DNA of 64,000 nt, taken from NCBI RefSeq assembly GCF_036417845.1, contig NC_090020.1:35882425-35946424 (forward strand), read 5' to 3'. The notes below the pieces were generated by a model. It was not told the DNA's origin. It did not search any database and worked only from the letters and a program-made list of their open reading frames with translations. Both the position numbers and the translations under genes were made by a program. This DNA is from Apteryx mantelli. Its lineage: Eukaryota > Chordata > Aves > Apterygiformes > Apterygidae. Below are positions 12,401 to 27,395 of this stretch, one piece after another; the stretch's first letter is position 1, and each line of letters opens with the position of its first letter.

Positions 12401-15400
12401 CATAAGGCAGAGAAAATGCCCTGCCATTCACTTTTGCAATTACAGAGGCAATGGAACTAAATTATAATAGTCAAAGGGCGTTATCTCCCAACCCTGTGGG
12501 GTTTTTTTTTTGGTCTAAACACTTCCTATATCATTATGGATAAACGTGGCAATTATGTAAAGGATACACTCCAAGACTTTAAAATTGTCTCTGTGTTTGC
12601 CCTAAGAAAGAAAGGGAGAGGGGGGAGGTAGCTGCTCACAGACATCTGCATTTAGATCATGTACTGCATAGGAAGGGGTGACATGGGAGGTCTCTTTCTC
12701 CTCTTTTGACAGATCTAGTGGCTAAGAACCCCATACTGGCCACAGAGAATATTTTTCTTTTCTTTTTACTTCCTAATCTAGAATAGCAGGTTTAGTGGAG
12801 TTATACTGTAGGTTAGTGTTCAGCCCATGGAGAAAAAGAGTTATCACTGATCCAGTCCCCATTGAATCTCGGTGGAAAGCCTGTTAGCAAGTTTGCTAAA
12901 GGGATGAGGGACAGGCTGAATTTAGGAAAGGCCGGCAAAAATGGTAAGAACTTCCCTAATTCTGGTTCTCTGGAAGTATGCATATTTTACAAGCAGAACT
13001 CACTAGCAAAGTATGTTAGTGTGGTGCAAATATTAGTGCATCCCTTTGTTTGTAGACAAAACATCCAAATAGTAGCAACCGAAAGAAATATTTTAAATGT
13101 TAACCGTTTTCACTTATCAGCGTCCAAACTTGGAGCCTACGACTCTTATTTAGACAGGTAATTCAGCTAAATTACATGCATGAATACAAATTGAAGCGTA
13201 TAATCATTCAAGTAGTCTTCTCATCGTAAATGGGCATGGAAAGAAATAGGATCAACAGCCAATGAATGATAAATGAACAATAAAAGGCAAACACTTTAAA
13301 ACCCACGACATATAGCAGGAAAAGTGCATGGGCTAGTGGAGGTGTCAAAATGTATTTATTAACAAGAGAAATAATAAAAAATATGTCAGCAGTGCCTGTC
13401 TCATGGGACAGAGTCAATGAGGCAGCAGTAATTGCATCATATGGCAACATGGTGAAGAAACTAAAGCTCAATATATTGTTTTTCTTCTCTTTTGAAAATG
13501 TAACTTACATCTCTGGAAAGTCCAAGGCTAATGAAGATTTTAAAACAGAGTCATGGCAACACCAATCACTGGAATTATTTTCAATTACATATTTTTCATA
13601 CAAGTCAATATCAAACTGCTAATGTGGAATAACTGTGCTAGTGATGAAGAAGTGTGAAGCCAGAACACTAACAAAGTTGTTCTGTTTTTAACATAGGAAA
13701 TGCAAAAGTAAAGTATGACAGCAATGGATCAAGCCATTTACAAACTTTACATCAAGCTTGCCATATTCCTATATGAACCCTGCTTTTTTATTAGCTGCAT
13801 TATTACAGTATCTTATTACTTTTTTTTATATTTTCCACAGTCATTTTTTTAGACTAGTAGATTTGTATGGCACTTCACAAATGCAAATTAAGAACTCTAA
13901 TTCTAAGGGATTTGTCTGGTTACTAATTTGATTAGTTAATAGCCATATACCAGTCTCTGTCATACAGTGGGTGAAGAGTTTGCCTTTTATCATTCAGCAT
14001 ATCTTAATCCTATTTATTTCCACACCGGCCGGTTTATTAGGAGAGGACTGCTGAAATGGTCAGATTCTTCAGTTTATACCCATAAATCTGAACTGCCTCA
14101 GTAAGACTTGTAGATACTGAATCTGGGCCCTGATAAGCAAAAAATATTAACTTAAAAATATATATTTCTTGTAGTGGTTGCTACTCTCCTACTGGGCATC
14201 TGCTTTGAGTAATACACAGGCCACTGAATTCCTGTAAACACTGGGACAGCCACAGACCTGCAAAATGAGAGGTCGTCAACGGAAATACTCCATGAATAAA
14301 ACATGAAAGGAGACTCCTGTTCTCTCCTTCCATGCCCTCGTTGTCTTTTTTTCCAGTGTATTGGTATTTTTGTGCTGGCATCCTTTGTCCTTCTCGCTCT
14401 ACAGGAATGCACAAATCTGAAGCAACTCGCTGCCCGAACGACGTTGCCCTAAAAACAATCCCTCTGCTGAGGCTAAACTGGGTCATGAGTCCCCAAAGTG
14501 TGGAGTTACGCAGACATTTCTTCCCTGCCCTCCAGTAAGGCTTTACTTTCCACCGGTTGCTCCTCTTAAATTTCTGTTATTTCACATGGAGAACAATAGC
14601 AGGGGATCCAGTTGCCTCGCTATTATAAATTAAATGAAAGGACACCCAGAACAGGAAAGGATGGGATTTTCTAAGATGGTATGAGTAATTTGTAACTAAC
14701 AAAAACCTCTTGGGAACACAGCGCTCTGTTCCAGAGAATGAGAAACAGGCAAATAAAGAGTAGGGTGGAAGGGATAAAGATCAAGGATATTCTTTGACGA
14801 GAGACTTATAAAGACATAAAAGATCACTTTAAGCTCACAGAAATTAAAGAAAATTTGTATACCTTTTCTATGCCTTGCATAACTAAGTGAGTCAAAGTGC
14901 AAAATATAAAAATTCACAGCTGTGTCTCTCCATTCCCATCCCCTTCACAAAAACAAGTGCAAAGACTTACGGTTACTGCATTTTACATGTGCACTTCCTA
15001 TCAGTTATTAAAAAAATACACAATCTGCCTCTAAACAACTTGATACTTCTAGGAGCTGAGCTTTCTGCAAAGAGCTTACCTGCAAAAGATGTGTTTTCAG
15101 CTGTCTAAACATCTGCCTTCAGAACTTCTTCATTCATTTTTCTGCAGAGCTGCCCAGACCATATACGGAAATTACCAAAAAGAAAAAAAAATCTAAGAAG
15201 AGGAGAAGGTAAAAGTTCTATTGTAGAGCAAGTTGGATTTTCTTTTTATATATTCCTGGGAATTCTCCATTGGTCAAAATCAAAACTGTTCACAAGGAGG
15301 CAATTTCAGTCATTCTTGTGATTAAATATTTATTTTGTGCTTCAAAACTATCAAGAGATCCTTAACCAAATGTTTTTATCCTGAAGGACTTATTTGGAAA

Positions 15401-18308
15401 TTGTGGTTACTTTTGTTAATAAACACTAAAAACAAATGAAAATCCTGAAATATAAATAAATCTGATTAAACTATTTGTCTGAGAACAATTTTCTTTATTG
15501 ACTTTTGGTTTTGAGCTGGTAATACTTTAAAATCAGGAAATCTTTTCTAGAACAAGAGAAGAGTCCAAAATTACGATTTGTTCTCTGGGTACTACAACAT
15601 GGTAGATAATAAATAATAATAGTAAAAGCCTGTTTGTCACCTACATCTACGTTACATGATTTCATGACAGTGTGACACAACTATGGGGCAAATGCCACTA
15701 GAGACACAGGGTACGGTCACTCAGCAAATTGCCAGCCACCAGCTGGGCCAACATAATTAACACACGTGTACTTAAGCTGGTATAATTGTTATGGAAAATT
15801 TGTTAGCTCTGATTGTAGTTCAGCACTCTCCATCTGTTTAATATGACGTTAAATGGGCCGTTACCGAAAAGGTCGGTTCTTTCCTCCCTCCGCAGCTCGT
15901 TCCAGTTAGTTCTCACGCACTGGCACTAACATCTGGGAGGCTGCACAGCAAGCCAGAGCAAGGAGTTGATCTGGCTGAAAGCTTCCCTGACTAAGAAAAA
16001 AAAAAAGAAAGAAAGAAAAAAAGAGTTTTCAGATGGATTGCCTAGGGTGCTGCCCTAAACCTCATTGCTGAGGTGCCCTGACTCTTAAATTCAATCTGGC
16101 ACTCTTAACCACAGCCTGCCTAACTCAAGACTAACTCGGAAGGAGGGGCGTTATGGTATTTACTCTTCATTTTATTTGATCAATGTTTTGTGATTTCTAA
16201 TTATTTTAAGGTAACAGAGAGAAGAAAAAGACTAAGAAAAGTGCCAACAATCAGTGAGGACATTATCAGCTGGTAATCACTGTTGTTTGTCTTGGGGATG
16301 GGAATAGGTAGGGAAACAAAAATCTAGTAGAAAGAAAGCACCTTTTCTAAGATTTAGGCAAGAGGAAAAAGGACAGAAAAAAAACCCCCAAAGGATCAGA
16401 GGAAAATGTTAGAAAAATATAATGACTCAGCTGGGTGTCTCTTATTTATGTTGCTCACATGTAAAATGCATTTTTGCACTGATATAAGGAGGAAGATAAC
16501 GAATATTCCATAATTACGAGCAATAAAGAAAATTCACCCTCAGACCTTTTAGGATTTTGAAGTTGCTTTCAAGGCCTGCTGTTTCTGGTTATTATAGCCA
16601 TCTTCAGTGTTAGGGCAGGCCTGGAATTTTCACCTTCTGTGATTTGTTGCATGACAGGCCTTTTAAAGGCGTTTTAAAGCAGTGCTTTTCAGAGTCACCA
16701 ATAGTCTGCTTGCAGTGTGCATTCAGTCTGCTTCTATTGCGTGAACTCCTTTATTGGCAAAAAGTACATGGCCCTACAACAAAGGATAAGAAAATGGTAT
16801 CTGTTGCTCCCCATGCCCATTTTTGTCTGTGATCTTGCACCTGAACAAATAGCTCAACCAAAGACAGGCCGAATGGATTTTAGGGATCGGTACCTTCCAG
16901 TCATCGCCACTCTTCAGACAGACCCCACCACCTTCCTTTGGGATGAAATCGTGCTATTCTGAGGCAAGCCAGGCGCAGTGCTGGGCTCCCCAGCTGACGC
17001 TCCCTTCCCTGGTCCAGGGCCCAACCTCAGTCATTTGTCTGTGATGAGACATCCCAGGTCACTCGATGGAGAATCGTTTTATACATAATGCAAGAAAGTC
17101 TGGTAGTACGGTAATACCAAAAGATTAAAAGCTAGTATGAAACTATGCAAAGACAAACACAAGCAACAAAAAAAAGCAGCTCACAGTTTTCTGTGTAGCA
17201 AAGAAGAAAATAAACCAAGCCCAAATGCAAACAGGTTGAAGTGTCTGCAGCAGTAACAGCTACTTTCTCAAATGTTAAGTGATAGGTCTTCTAAAGGCTA
17301 AACAGAGGGGTTTGAGGGTTTGATTGCCCATTTGTGCAGTGAATCACCAGTGACAGGAGCTCAAGAAATGTCCTGATGCTGTAATAGATTAGGATGAGAA
17401 GCCACATTATCTCCAACTTCAGATACAATGCACTGAGGTGACATAATGTTGGCTTGTACCATGTTTTTGTTAAAGTTGCATGTGATCTAAATCATTATTC
17501 ATGTGTTAAATCATAATTTCAGGCATAACAGCAGTTGGAGGTGCTGCCCCTCCCTTTTGCACCACAGCAAGCTGAGGAAAAGCCTGAGCCGGTGCTGAGG
17601 AACAAAGTCTTCATCTTTGGCAAAAATTGCAGCCGCAGAGGACAACCTGGGCGATCCCTCCCTTCTCAGCAGGATTTGGGAAAAATTTTTGCAAGGACAA
17701 CCTCCTTCACAGAGGTTCAGTGTTTCAGGCAGAAGGAAACAGCATAGGGCAATGCCATTATTTTAAAAGTTCACATTTTCCCCCTTAATTTTGCCATTTC
17801 TTCCTCTGTCCATTTTTGGACTTTACGGTTAATACTTGGCCAGTTTTAGGCAGCTTTGTGAAAAACAGTTGTAGCAGGGACTTCAGCAGGAATTGGTCTC
17901 CTTAATGATTAGCTAGAGATCTACTTAGGAAAAACATAAATAGTGATTTAAAAACAAAAAGTGAGTGTATTTAAATTCTGATGAATTCAGTATGGATTTT
18001 TTGCCCACTTAACTGACACTCCTTTTGACATTTTGGACCAAGTAAATTAAATTAGTAAATCAGACAAGAGATTTTTCACTGTGGTCTGCAAGTCAATGCT
18101 GGTGACTGTCTTACAGCAAGTAGGGTGTGAAGACTTAAAGACACTGATTAAAAATCATCTGAGTCTGATTGAACTAAGGTATATTCTTTGATTTAAAGAA
18201 ATAAATACATCACTGTCACCAATGTATGGAGCAGTGGACTGCCAGGAGGGCCAAAACGGCCTGCCCACACCTCCTGTCACTGCGGTCCTTGTGCGACGTA
18301 TGGGCCCT

Positions 18309-18358
18309 CATCCACCTTCTCCTTCCTCCTTCCTCCTTTCACCTTCCTCCTGCCTTCA
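18309..18358 (+). repeat. CT-rich (TTCCTCC)n-like tract
   Basis: An imperfect polypyrimidine repeat with recurring CTTCCTCC units. Confidence 0.75.
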
Positions 18359-19319
18359 CAGCTCCATTTGGCTTTATGGGGAGCAGCCTTCTCGAATGAC
18401 AAAATACAATTATGGATACCCAGTTAACAGGCACGTTTGCTGTGCTTGTTTCATAACCTGAACGGAGGCAGGACACGCTCTCAGGCTCACAAAACACCCA
18501 AATGTATCCAGCGACCAGAACTAATCCACAATATGTATTAGCTAACGAGAAGTAAAAGCTAGAGAAGGAGAAATACAACCCAACTTTTCACTCTCCATTG
18601 CGTATCGCTCCTCCCTGTTCTAAGAACAGCTCAAAAGCAGTTCCAGGAGCTGTGATTTGCATTGCTCAGTCTTGTTTGTACACGCTGCTGAACTACTTTC
18701 AGTGCTGGCTTAGTTACACCCAGTGCTGACACCCATTATAAATGCAGGGTTTTATGAGGCAGTGTAGCAAATGCAGAGCCTTATGTGCTTGGGCTTGTGC
18801 CCTCACTGACAGAATAGCTCATGTTGCAGGGAGCTGCTCACTTCTTCCTTTCTGCTCATAGATTTTAAGGACTGAAGATGATTGATCATTCAGCCTCACC
18901 CTCGGTACCACTGAGGTCAGAGCATTTCAGCCAGGGATTCCTGTGGCTAGGGCAAATGATAAGCATTAGGATTTTTCCTGGAGCACAGTACAGGTTATCT
19001 TATTTGAAGATTGAATAAAGATGGCAGGATGCAATTGTCTCCTCCAGGTCCAGATTGCAACCTTGTGTTTCATGGTGTGGGAAGCTTGTCCGGATGCTAT
19101 TCAAAGAGCCTGAAATCGTTTCTCGTGCTGCTGGTTTGAAGCAGAGGATGTCAGTTTTCATGATTGTCTGTCCAGCCCCATTCACAGACATGAAAGCCAC
19201 ATACAAATACGCACATATATACATACCCATCCTGCAAGATTGCTATTTGTCTCTGATAGAAAGCCTCTCACTTTCAAAGCACCAGAAAGCACAAAGGATC
19301 CTGTACTGATGTATGTGGT

Positions 19320-19348
19320 GTATGCATACAGTATGTATGCATACAGTA
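19320..19348. repeat. 15-bp tandem duplication of a palindromic motif
   Basis: TATGCATACAGTA is present at 19321-19333 and 19336-19348. Each copy includes the perfect palindrome GTATGCATAC (19320-19329 and 19335-19344). Confidence 0.85.
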
Positions 19349-22300
19349 AAATAAGGCACCACAAAGCTCAAGGGAATGATGGTTCGGTTGTTGGTTTTCT
19401 CCCCGCTTGCCATGGAGCCTGTAAGTCTGAAAACCAAGGGCATGTGAGAATCGAGCAGGTTTTCTATATGTATGGTAATTCTGCAAGAGCGTCTAACGGC
19501 AGTGTGGCCCCAAGTGCTAACCAATGTGTTTTCAGGATGCCAGCAGCATATGATCTGTTTAAACTGAGGGGTGATCGACGAGCGACCAACTGACTGCTCT
19601 TTTACAGAGCTGGAGGAAATCGTACCAACCTTCACAGCCTTTCTGCTCCTTTCTGCAGCAGAACTCAGCGTTACAAGCCAACGCACTCAGCTGGTTTTGA
19701 GGGTACCACTAAGCCTAGGCAGCTTAGCGCAGTCAAAGTAACGGAATTACTTATCACAATTCTGGTCACTGCAGTCGGTGCCCTCCGCCTCCCTTTGGAA
19801 AATAATTTTCCTGAAAGCAACTGTTCTCAAAGCTGCATAATACCAGCTCCTGCCTCCTGCTAGCCTGTGTAGTCATAAAAGCCTTTATTTCCCTTTTTCA
19901 TTAAATAAAGTATCTCACAAAACCAAAATGTCAATTTTTCTTAATGGTGTTAGAAAGAAAGGGCAATACGCTTGGCTCTGACCTCACGGACAAAAATACT
20001 GGCTGCACTTGAGAGTACAGAAGGAAAAGGAAGGCGCACTGATAACTCTTTTGGCATAAAGCTGTCATAGGCTCTCAATCACACGCCGAACTCGGATGCA
20101 AACACATCTTCCCGAATGGAAACATGATCACACTCCTTAGCTGTTTATTGCCAGCCACGCCGGCTCTCTTCCGGCACACGAAATACAGCAAGTTCCTCCC
20201 CGGAGAGTTTATAACCTAAGAGAAATCCCCCCAAACATTGACATGGATGAAGCTAAGAAGGCAGCTCTCCTCCTGGGTTTCCTGCCCCATCTTGTGCGCC
20301 AGGTGCTCTCTGAGATGTGCTGTTTGGTTCACACAGGTTTTCCTCTATTTTTTAAGCTGGGCACGTCCTCGGCCGGGCTGCCCGGTGACCCGTGGCTGCC
20401 AGGGTGGTCTTCTCCGCAGGAGCAAGCCGCAGCTGCAGGCGAGGGGAATGAGAAGACCTTCAGGCAGTGTTGCCACCAAATGCTTCGTACCATGAAGCAC
20501 AGCCTAAGTGATTACACTTTTGTCAGCACTTCTGCTGATTTCATGGATTAGTACAAGGCACACAGGCCGTACGGGAAAGATGAAGGGCTTGTGATGACTA
20601 AGGAGTTAAGCAGGGAAGTCTGGAGCACTCGGTACCTCACCGGCTCCTGCTAGCCCTGCTGCTGCTGCAGGGCTGTGCCAAGGGCCGTGCGGGGAAGGTG
20701 GCTGTGAAACCAGGGCCCTGCTGACGTCCTGGCATTCAGGGCTCCCTGAAGAGCTCCTTGGAAAGTGCTGGCTTGCCCTCGCGAGCGCGCGTCCCTCCAC
20801 CAGCTCTCCCCACACCACCCTGCCAACTCAGCCCTCCTCTTCGTACGTCCCTCAGGGCCTCCAGCCTGCTCAGCAAGGGCTTGGGCGGCTTCTTATCACC
20901 CTGATTTCCCACCTTGTGGGACTTACTGCTCATCAGCGATGCAGAAAAGCTTCCCATGCTACAACCTCGCCAGGGGAACCAGTGCTGACAGCCTTAAGTG
21001 CCTTGCGATGCCACCTTTCCAGGTAACTGCTGTGTTCCCCTGTCCCCCCGCAGCCAGTTTTCAGAAACATTTTCATTTCTCGAGTGAAATGTTGTAACAG
21101 GAAGATGCAGGCTGGGCACAGAAATCAATGTCTGCTCATAAGCAAGCTGCTTTTTGGGGAACCTATTGGTATGAACCAGCGCAATGATACGTCAGCGGAA
21201 ATGATGTGCAGTCGGTTTTTGCAGCAAGCGGTTACATTACGATAGTATTTATTATTTATGCAGCACTGAAGCACGGTAGGAATGACTTGTCCCTGCCCAA
21301 ATCTCACTGTATGCAGCATGCCTGTGTGCACAATTATGGCTCCAAGCAGAAATAACATTACAGAAATCTCTGTTTATCACCAGACTCTTATGGCGGAGGC
21401 TAAAACATTTGCTATCCAGGCTTATTTGTAAACATTCTTGATTTTCTTGCTCAAAGAGGGACAAAATTCGTAGTTCAAATAAGCATTGTACACGGCAGCA
21501 TCTTCATTTGCTTTATACAGTGTTGGGCTTTCATTGTATGCATGCACTGCAAATATAAAATAACTCACAGCCCGACTCCTCAGTCCCCACTGGGATAACA
21601 ACACAAATAGGTAATAAGTGGGAAGCAGCCAAATGGTGCTTTAACCCTTTCAGGAGGAGATACATGAAATTTGCATTCCTTAGGAGTAAATATTATTATT
21701 TATGAATAAATAATTAGATCTTAATTTTGTTACGTGCTTAATGTGTCTAATGGCAGTTGCAGAGGAGGAAAATGTTTGTTACATGAAGCTTAGACTGTTA
21801 CAGAAGGAGGCACTGAATGATCCAGAAAATAATGGCAAAAGAGGTTATTCCACATTTGGCTTTGCCATCTTCATGAAGGAAGCATATGGCAAAAAGTCAA
21901 TTTTCCTATCATTAAAAAAGTATAACATTTTGGGTTTGGTTTGGGGGGGGGGTGTTTTCTGGAGCAATAGTTCAACACGGGAGCTTTGCGTTTACATGGA
22001 GCTACTCTGCAAGCCTGGGGATGGACTCTCTCCTTTGTGAAACGTGTTTCCTTTTTAGAAAATAAATGAGAAACAAACATCTCCATGACATGTGCGTGCT
22101 CTGACTTCTGCTGTTGTTAGTCTGGCTGCTAGACAGAGATATATGTAGTCTGTGAAAAGTCATGGGAAGATTTCCTTTTTCCCTCCAAGAACTTGATCTC
22201 TGTAAGATCAAGCTTTAAGGAGAAACTTCCGTGAGAGGTTTATGGTGCTTCCTGTATGTAGATTGCCCCAGGAAGGCCCTGTCAGAGTAACTTCTGTTAA

Positions 22301-24479
22301 GTTTGCCATTTCCTGAAATTTTGGCACTTTTACCTCTGGTCTTGGCTACTTTCCCCAAAGGCAGTGTGGAAACACGTGTAATACGTGACCTGGTAGTGGC
22401 AGGCATTGCTCCCTGCCCAGCTCTCTTAGCTCTCCAACTGGTTGCTTCTGGACTAAGCAGGCAAGACCAAAAGTCATAATCTACATTTTAAGAAAGTTTT
22501 TAGAGTAGACAACAATCCTATGAGGGATGAAATGGTTAAAGGACTGAGGGCTGTGACTTATGTAGGCCTCAGGGCTTAACTGTCAGGCATAAAAAGGAAG
22601 AATAGGAAAGGGGAGATTGATAGCAGTGATGTCCTCATCTTCAAGTGGGCATTGGCCTGTACCTGAAGCTCTCTGCTAACTGCCAGCTTGCATGAGAAAA
22701 GGCAGAGCTTGCCTTAGCACTTCAGGTTAATGGCTGTGCATAGTCTGCACCCGCTTCTTTCCTCTTAAGCTGGCCCTTGATTTACCTGAATTTCCAGGTC
22801 TGACCCGATCTCAGTGGGGCAGGGGCTCTGGCCTGCAGCTTTCCGCCCTGCAATGAGTTCCCACGTCTCAGCGCAGAGGTGGCAGCAGGAGGGAAACAGT
22901 AGCGGCCAGTTTGGAGAGGTCCAAGGTGCGGGGGGAGACTACAGAGCGGAGAAGGGAGGAGGTCCAGTGGGAGACAGCACACAGGAGAGGTCATTTCTAT
23001 ATTTGAACTATGCCTGCCTGCAATTTATTTTTACATAGTAGCTGGCCGCGTTCGTTTGTTGTGCAGCCAGATAGCCTGCACCGATATAGCCTTAGCAGAA
23101 GTGTGAACTTTGCTCATTCTCTTTCTCAAGGAACTAACTGAAAAGCCTTCCTATAGTCTTCCTAACTATGTAAATGTTTTATTGTTAAGCTGTGGGAGAA
23201 GATTAGGCAAAAGCTTGGTGTTAGAAAACATATCCACTCAATATTAACTAAACATAGTAATGAAAATATTAAATGTGACCTAACAGATTATCAGATGTGA
23301 ATCTCAAAGTATAACCACAGATAGTTATGCTTAAGAAGGTGTTAGCAGGTTGTGGTGCTGTCCAGAGCTTAACGTTAAAACACGCCTAGCTAACACATGT
23401 GTTTTTCTAATTGCAAGAGCCATTACGATAAAATGAATGCTTTCCATATGGGAAAAAAGTAAATATAGCTTACCTCCTTAACCACTTAATGCTCTTGCAG
23501 AACTTCAAAACCAGCCTTTCCTCAATGTAAGTATTAATCTACAGCAGGGCTGAGTGGCATGTTAGCTGGTGTGTTAGCTGAAAGCTTTCTGCTCTTAGAG
23601 GTTTCTCTCCTTTTGTTTCCCATCTGGCCTTGGAGTGCCATGGAGCAGGGCCATGAAAATGTATCAAAAGCAAAGAGGGGTTTGAAGTGCAGAGCGTAGC
23701 CATCGGTTAGATGGGAAGTGCACAAAACCCGGGAAAATCCAGGGAGATTTCCTACACTGAATTGCACAAACCAAGCGCCCTCGGGCTGAGGAGTGACGAA
23801 TTATGAATCCCCAAATATCATCGCAAAGGCATTGCATTAACTTTTCCTAATGAGTGCAAACAGGAGTACAATCATCGGGAAATAAGGCTGGTGTTTCAAA
23901 ACAAACAAAAAAAACAACATGAAACCCCCAAAGTCTCTCCCTTTGCAGGACCTGTCTGCACAGGCTGCTAAATCCCTGCCTGCAGCTGCTTCCCGCTGGG
24001 CGGCAAGGGCAGAGCCAGCCCTGTTCCCAGCCGTGCTCCCGTGGGGCCGGCTCTTCCTGGGGGTCCAGCGGCCCCATGAGCGTGGCTTTCCCCTCTGCCG
24101 CCTCCCCAGGTGTGGGTGAACGCCGGAGGAAGGATCACGGGTGTTTTTTCTCTCCCTGGTATTTGCCTCTTGGGGGATTTAGCTCATGCCCCTTTTTGGG
24201 TCCCTCCTGGACGTCAGCCCGGCTGGCCCATAATGGATATTCTTTACTCCCACTTCCCATTCTTTTTTTCCCTATCTTTGCTACCGCTGTCGTCCACAGG
24301 GTTTGCCAAAAAAAGTCCCAGATTTGGAGCATTTTTTTTTGTGTGCTGAAGAAGTACCCCTGGCCCAACAGTTTGCTCAACCGTCCCCTCAGCTGCCTGG
24401 AGCTGCTCTCCAGGGTGGCTGCCAGTTGTCCTTCTCCCCAAAGTGCCTGCTCATGTGGTCCTTACAAGGGCACTGTGAC

Positions 24480-24537
24480 TTCTTTTTTCTTTTTTCTTTT
24501 TTTCTTGTTTTTTTTTTTTTGCTTTTTTCATGTTTTT
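24480..24537 (+). repeat. T-rich low-complexity tract
   Basis: This is a mostly T stretch with interspersed C and G. It keeps a chance reading frame open that otherwise has no protein character. Confidence 0.85.
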
Positions 24538-27329
24538 CCCCATGATACGGCAAGAAGCTTGAGGAACGCTATTTTCATTTCCTCCTTCACGTGCCGCAGT
24601 GACTCACACAGTCTCTTCAGACATCACATTTTTCATCCCCTAACCGGGATGTGCTCAACAGCCCTTTTCCTTCTGACAGGAGCCTACCATGGGAAGCAGC
24701 AATCTGTCATGCCCTGCGCTGGGCAGTGGTCCTGAATTGTGTCAACACGGGTGGTGAGCGACTGTTTGGCTGCACCCTGTCTGCACGTGCCCCTTCCCCG
24801 TGGGGCTGGGGCATGCTGGACTTGCTGGGTGGGTAGAGCCAAGCTGGTATGGGGCACATTGGATCACTTTCTAAAAATCACTTCCTAAAAATTGTTTAGT
24901 TACTTGATGGGACAGCTATATATCTGCCTATCTTTATGCATTATTAGATACCCACATGGCCAAGACCCTAACGTTTCTATATAAATAAATACATATATCA
25001 ATTAAAAATTGTTGCACAATTTGATAGATTTAAAAATACACTTTCATGGAGATCTGATTATAAAAGGAAAGAGTTTGAAGATTTGGCATCGGTGAGATGA
25101 AATTTCCCTCCACTAAAATAGTTTTAGGAAATACTGCACTTAATTTTTAAGTTTTTTTTTTTTTTTGATTTATTTCTTTCTTTGCCCTGCAACAATTTAA
25201 CTGAGAACAAAATCTACCCCAGGCTGCTCCTTATTAAAACCGGGAGAGTTTTCACCCCCACTTTTTCCCCCTTTGCTTATCTGCAGAGCAGATGCGGACC
25301 CATTAGCTTGAGTCAAGCTGAAGTGATTCACAGAGCACATCAAAAGAGCAGCCCTGATCTCGTCACTTTTATGACTGCGCCTTGTCTCCAGGATCTCCTG
25401 CTGCAGCCCGGCTGCCCAAGGAGGGCCCCTTATCTCATCCCTGCCTTCGCCTCTGCTCCCAGCACAATCAGAGCCAGCGATCGGAATAGTAATGCTTTAC
25501 CTCCAAGGGAATGTGAGTGCAAGCCAAGTTCCTCCGGCAGGCGGGGAAAAGCAGTCTGGTGGCGCTTACTCCTCCCCTGCGGCTTCCCCAGATGGAATCA
25601 GGCGGCGTCATTTGGAGCTGCCACGCGGAAAAGAGGCAAGAATCGGACTGCGGGAACGCATAGCATTAGCTACCAGGAGCAGCTGGGATCTTTTCTTTGG
25701 AGGCTATAGCATGCCTATCATAAAATAGGCGATAAACAGATTGTAGCACACCTGGAGCCCTACCGTGCTGAGCAAGCCATTTTTAAGGCAGCTGGTTGTT
25801 GCTAACTGGCCACTCTTACAGCAGGTGCATTGGCTGGAGAGGATGCTCTGCCGTGCCGGGGTGAAGGGCCTGAGCAGGGCAGGCAATGGGGGACAGAGCG
25901 CAGCTGCCATTTCCGCTGCGCGAGCTCAGAAAAGAGGGGATTTAGGTTGCCATTCTTTAAATATCACCAGCATAAATTATTCTTGTTTGCCACAGAGCAG
26001 AAGCACTAGGCAGACGGAGATGGTTAGCCCTGGCGGAGCCCGAGCTGGCCATGGCTCAGCCAACCGCTGCACCAGGCGCCCAATATGGCCCGGCCGCCCT
26101 GCTCCCAGTGACGCAGGCGATGACCTCATCACTCCTCTCGCTTCTGTCATTTTGTGATTTCAACTGTTTGTGGGCCAGATGTTGAGTCGGCAGCAACGCA
26201 ATGGCTGTAAGAGGGGCCATGGCCTCCCGGAGGGGCCGCCGGCCCTGATCAAACTCCCACCACCCCCGGGGCAGTTCGTTCCTATATGTGTTCCCATATG
26301 TTCCTATATAACATGCCACATATCAACATCCAGGTCGGAGTGCCAAACAGAAGCGATGGCTCTGAAAGACCTGCAAAGCTGGGAGACTGCAAGGGCCTAC
26401 AAACACCCCAGAAACATTCCTCACTGCGCCGGCTCAGCCGCCAGCCAGGTGAGCGGTCAGCAGATGTACGTGCTTCCTTCCTTCCTGCGCCGCTTTTCAG
26501 ATCAGAGGACTTCCATCAGGATTTCTTCTGCCCTCGCTGATGTCTGCCGTAAATCTCATTTATGCCCCTGAGCTGAGCGGCCTCTCCTCGTGCCGAGCCC
26601 CCATGTGCTCTGGACTCTGTTTCTTAGGGGTGGGAGGGACAAGGCAAGTGGGTGGTGGGCTCGAGCCACTGCGCTGGTGTGACTTTTCCCTGCCCCGCGC
26701 CGAGAAAGGTCTGAATCAGAACTGACGTTAATCAAGAAACTGGGGAAGTCCGCACGGCCTTGAAATGTCACGCGGCAGCTCCTCCCTCGGCTGCTTCCAA
26801 ATACCTGTTTCTCACGGGCGCCCCCATTGCCCGCGGTGCAGTGCCCGTGGGGCCCTCGAAGCACCTTCCCGTGTTGCGCTCCCAGCGGAGGAGAGCCCGG
26901 AGGGGCAGGTAGCGCCGTGGGCTGCACCAGCTGAACGCCGCCCAGGCATTCCCAGCTGAAGCCTTCCAAGCTCTAGGCACTGCTGGAGCCATGCCAAACG
27001 ATCCTCACCCCAGTCCGCCTTGTGATACATCAGCTCGTGTTTAAGCACCCTAGAATTTATCCAGATCCTCCCTGGCTGGGATTTTCGTGGTTTTTTTTCT
27101 CCCCCCCCACCCCATTACAACTGTTGCCTGCAGTGCTGCCCCTTCAGGATCGTTTGCAGCTTGCATTAGCATACTCTTTGCCCTCAGCAGCTTGTAGGCT
27201 GTTGGCTAAATACAGAAATGAGGATGGGCCGGTTCAGCATTTGTTGTTTAATTACACGCTTGTCACCAAGCAGTTGTGGGAACATTAAGAAAGTTGCACA
27301 GTAAAACAAAGCATATATTTAATATTAAC

Positions 27330-27395
27330 AGAATCACAGAATCACAGAGTGGTTGAGGTCAGAAGGGACCTCTGGAGATCATGTAGTCCAATATT
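27330..27395 (-). mobile_element. CR1 LINE 3' tail, short 5'-truncated copy
   Basis: The sequence begins with the inverted CR1 terminal repeat, GAATCACA twice, followed by GAAGGGACCTCTGGAGATC and GTAGTCCA. Similarity fades after about 27395. It is a very short minus-strand insertion, and this tail type is characteristic of bird CR1. Confidence 0.85.

Larger units (their letters stand above)
12401..27329. other. Intergenic DNA with low-complexity tracts
   Basis: No gene is recognised. It holds a POU octamer ATGCAAAT at 13881-13888, the duplication at 19320, CT- and T-rich tracts at 18.3 and 24.5 kb, and GC-richer patches at 20.2-20.9, 24.0, 25.4-26.2 and 26.8 kb without promoter structure. 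Confidence 0.6.

Noticed and set aside
24076..24735. 219-codon plus-strand frame
   Set aside because: It is held open by a T-rich low-complexity tract that translates to Phe runs; no homology recognised.
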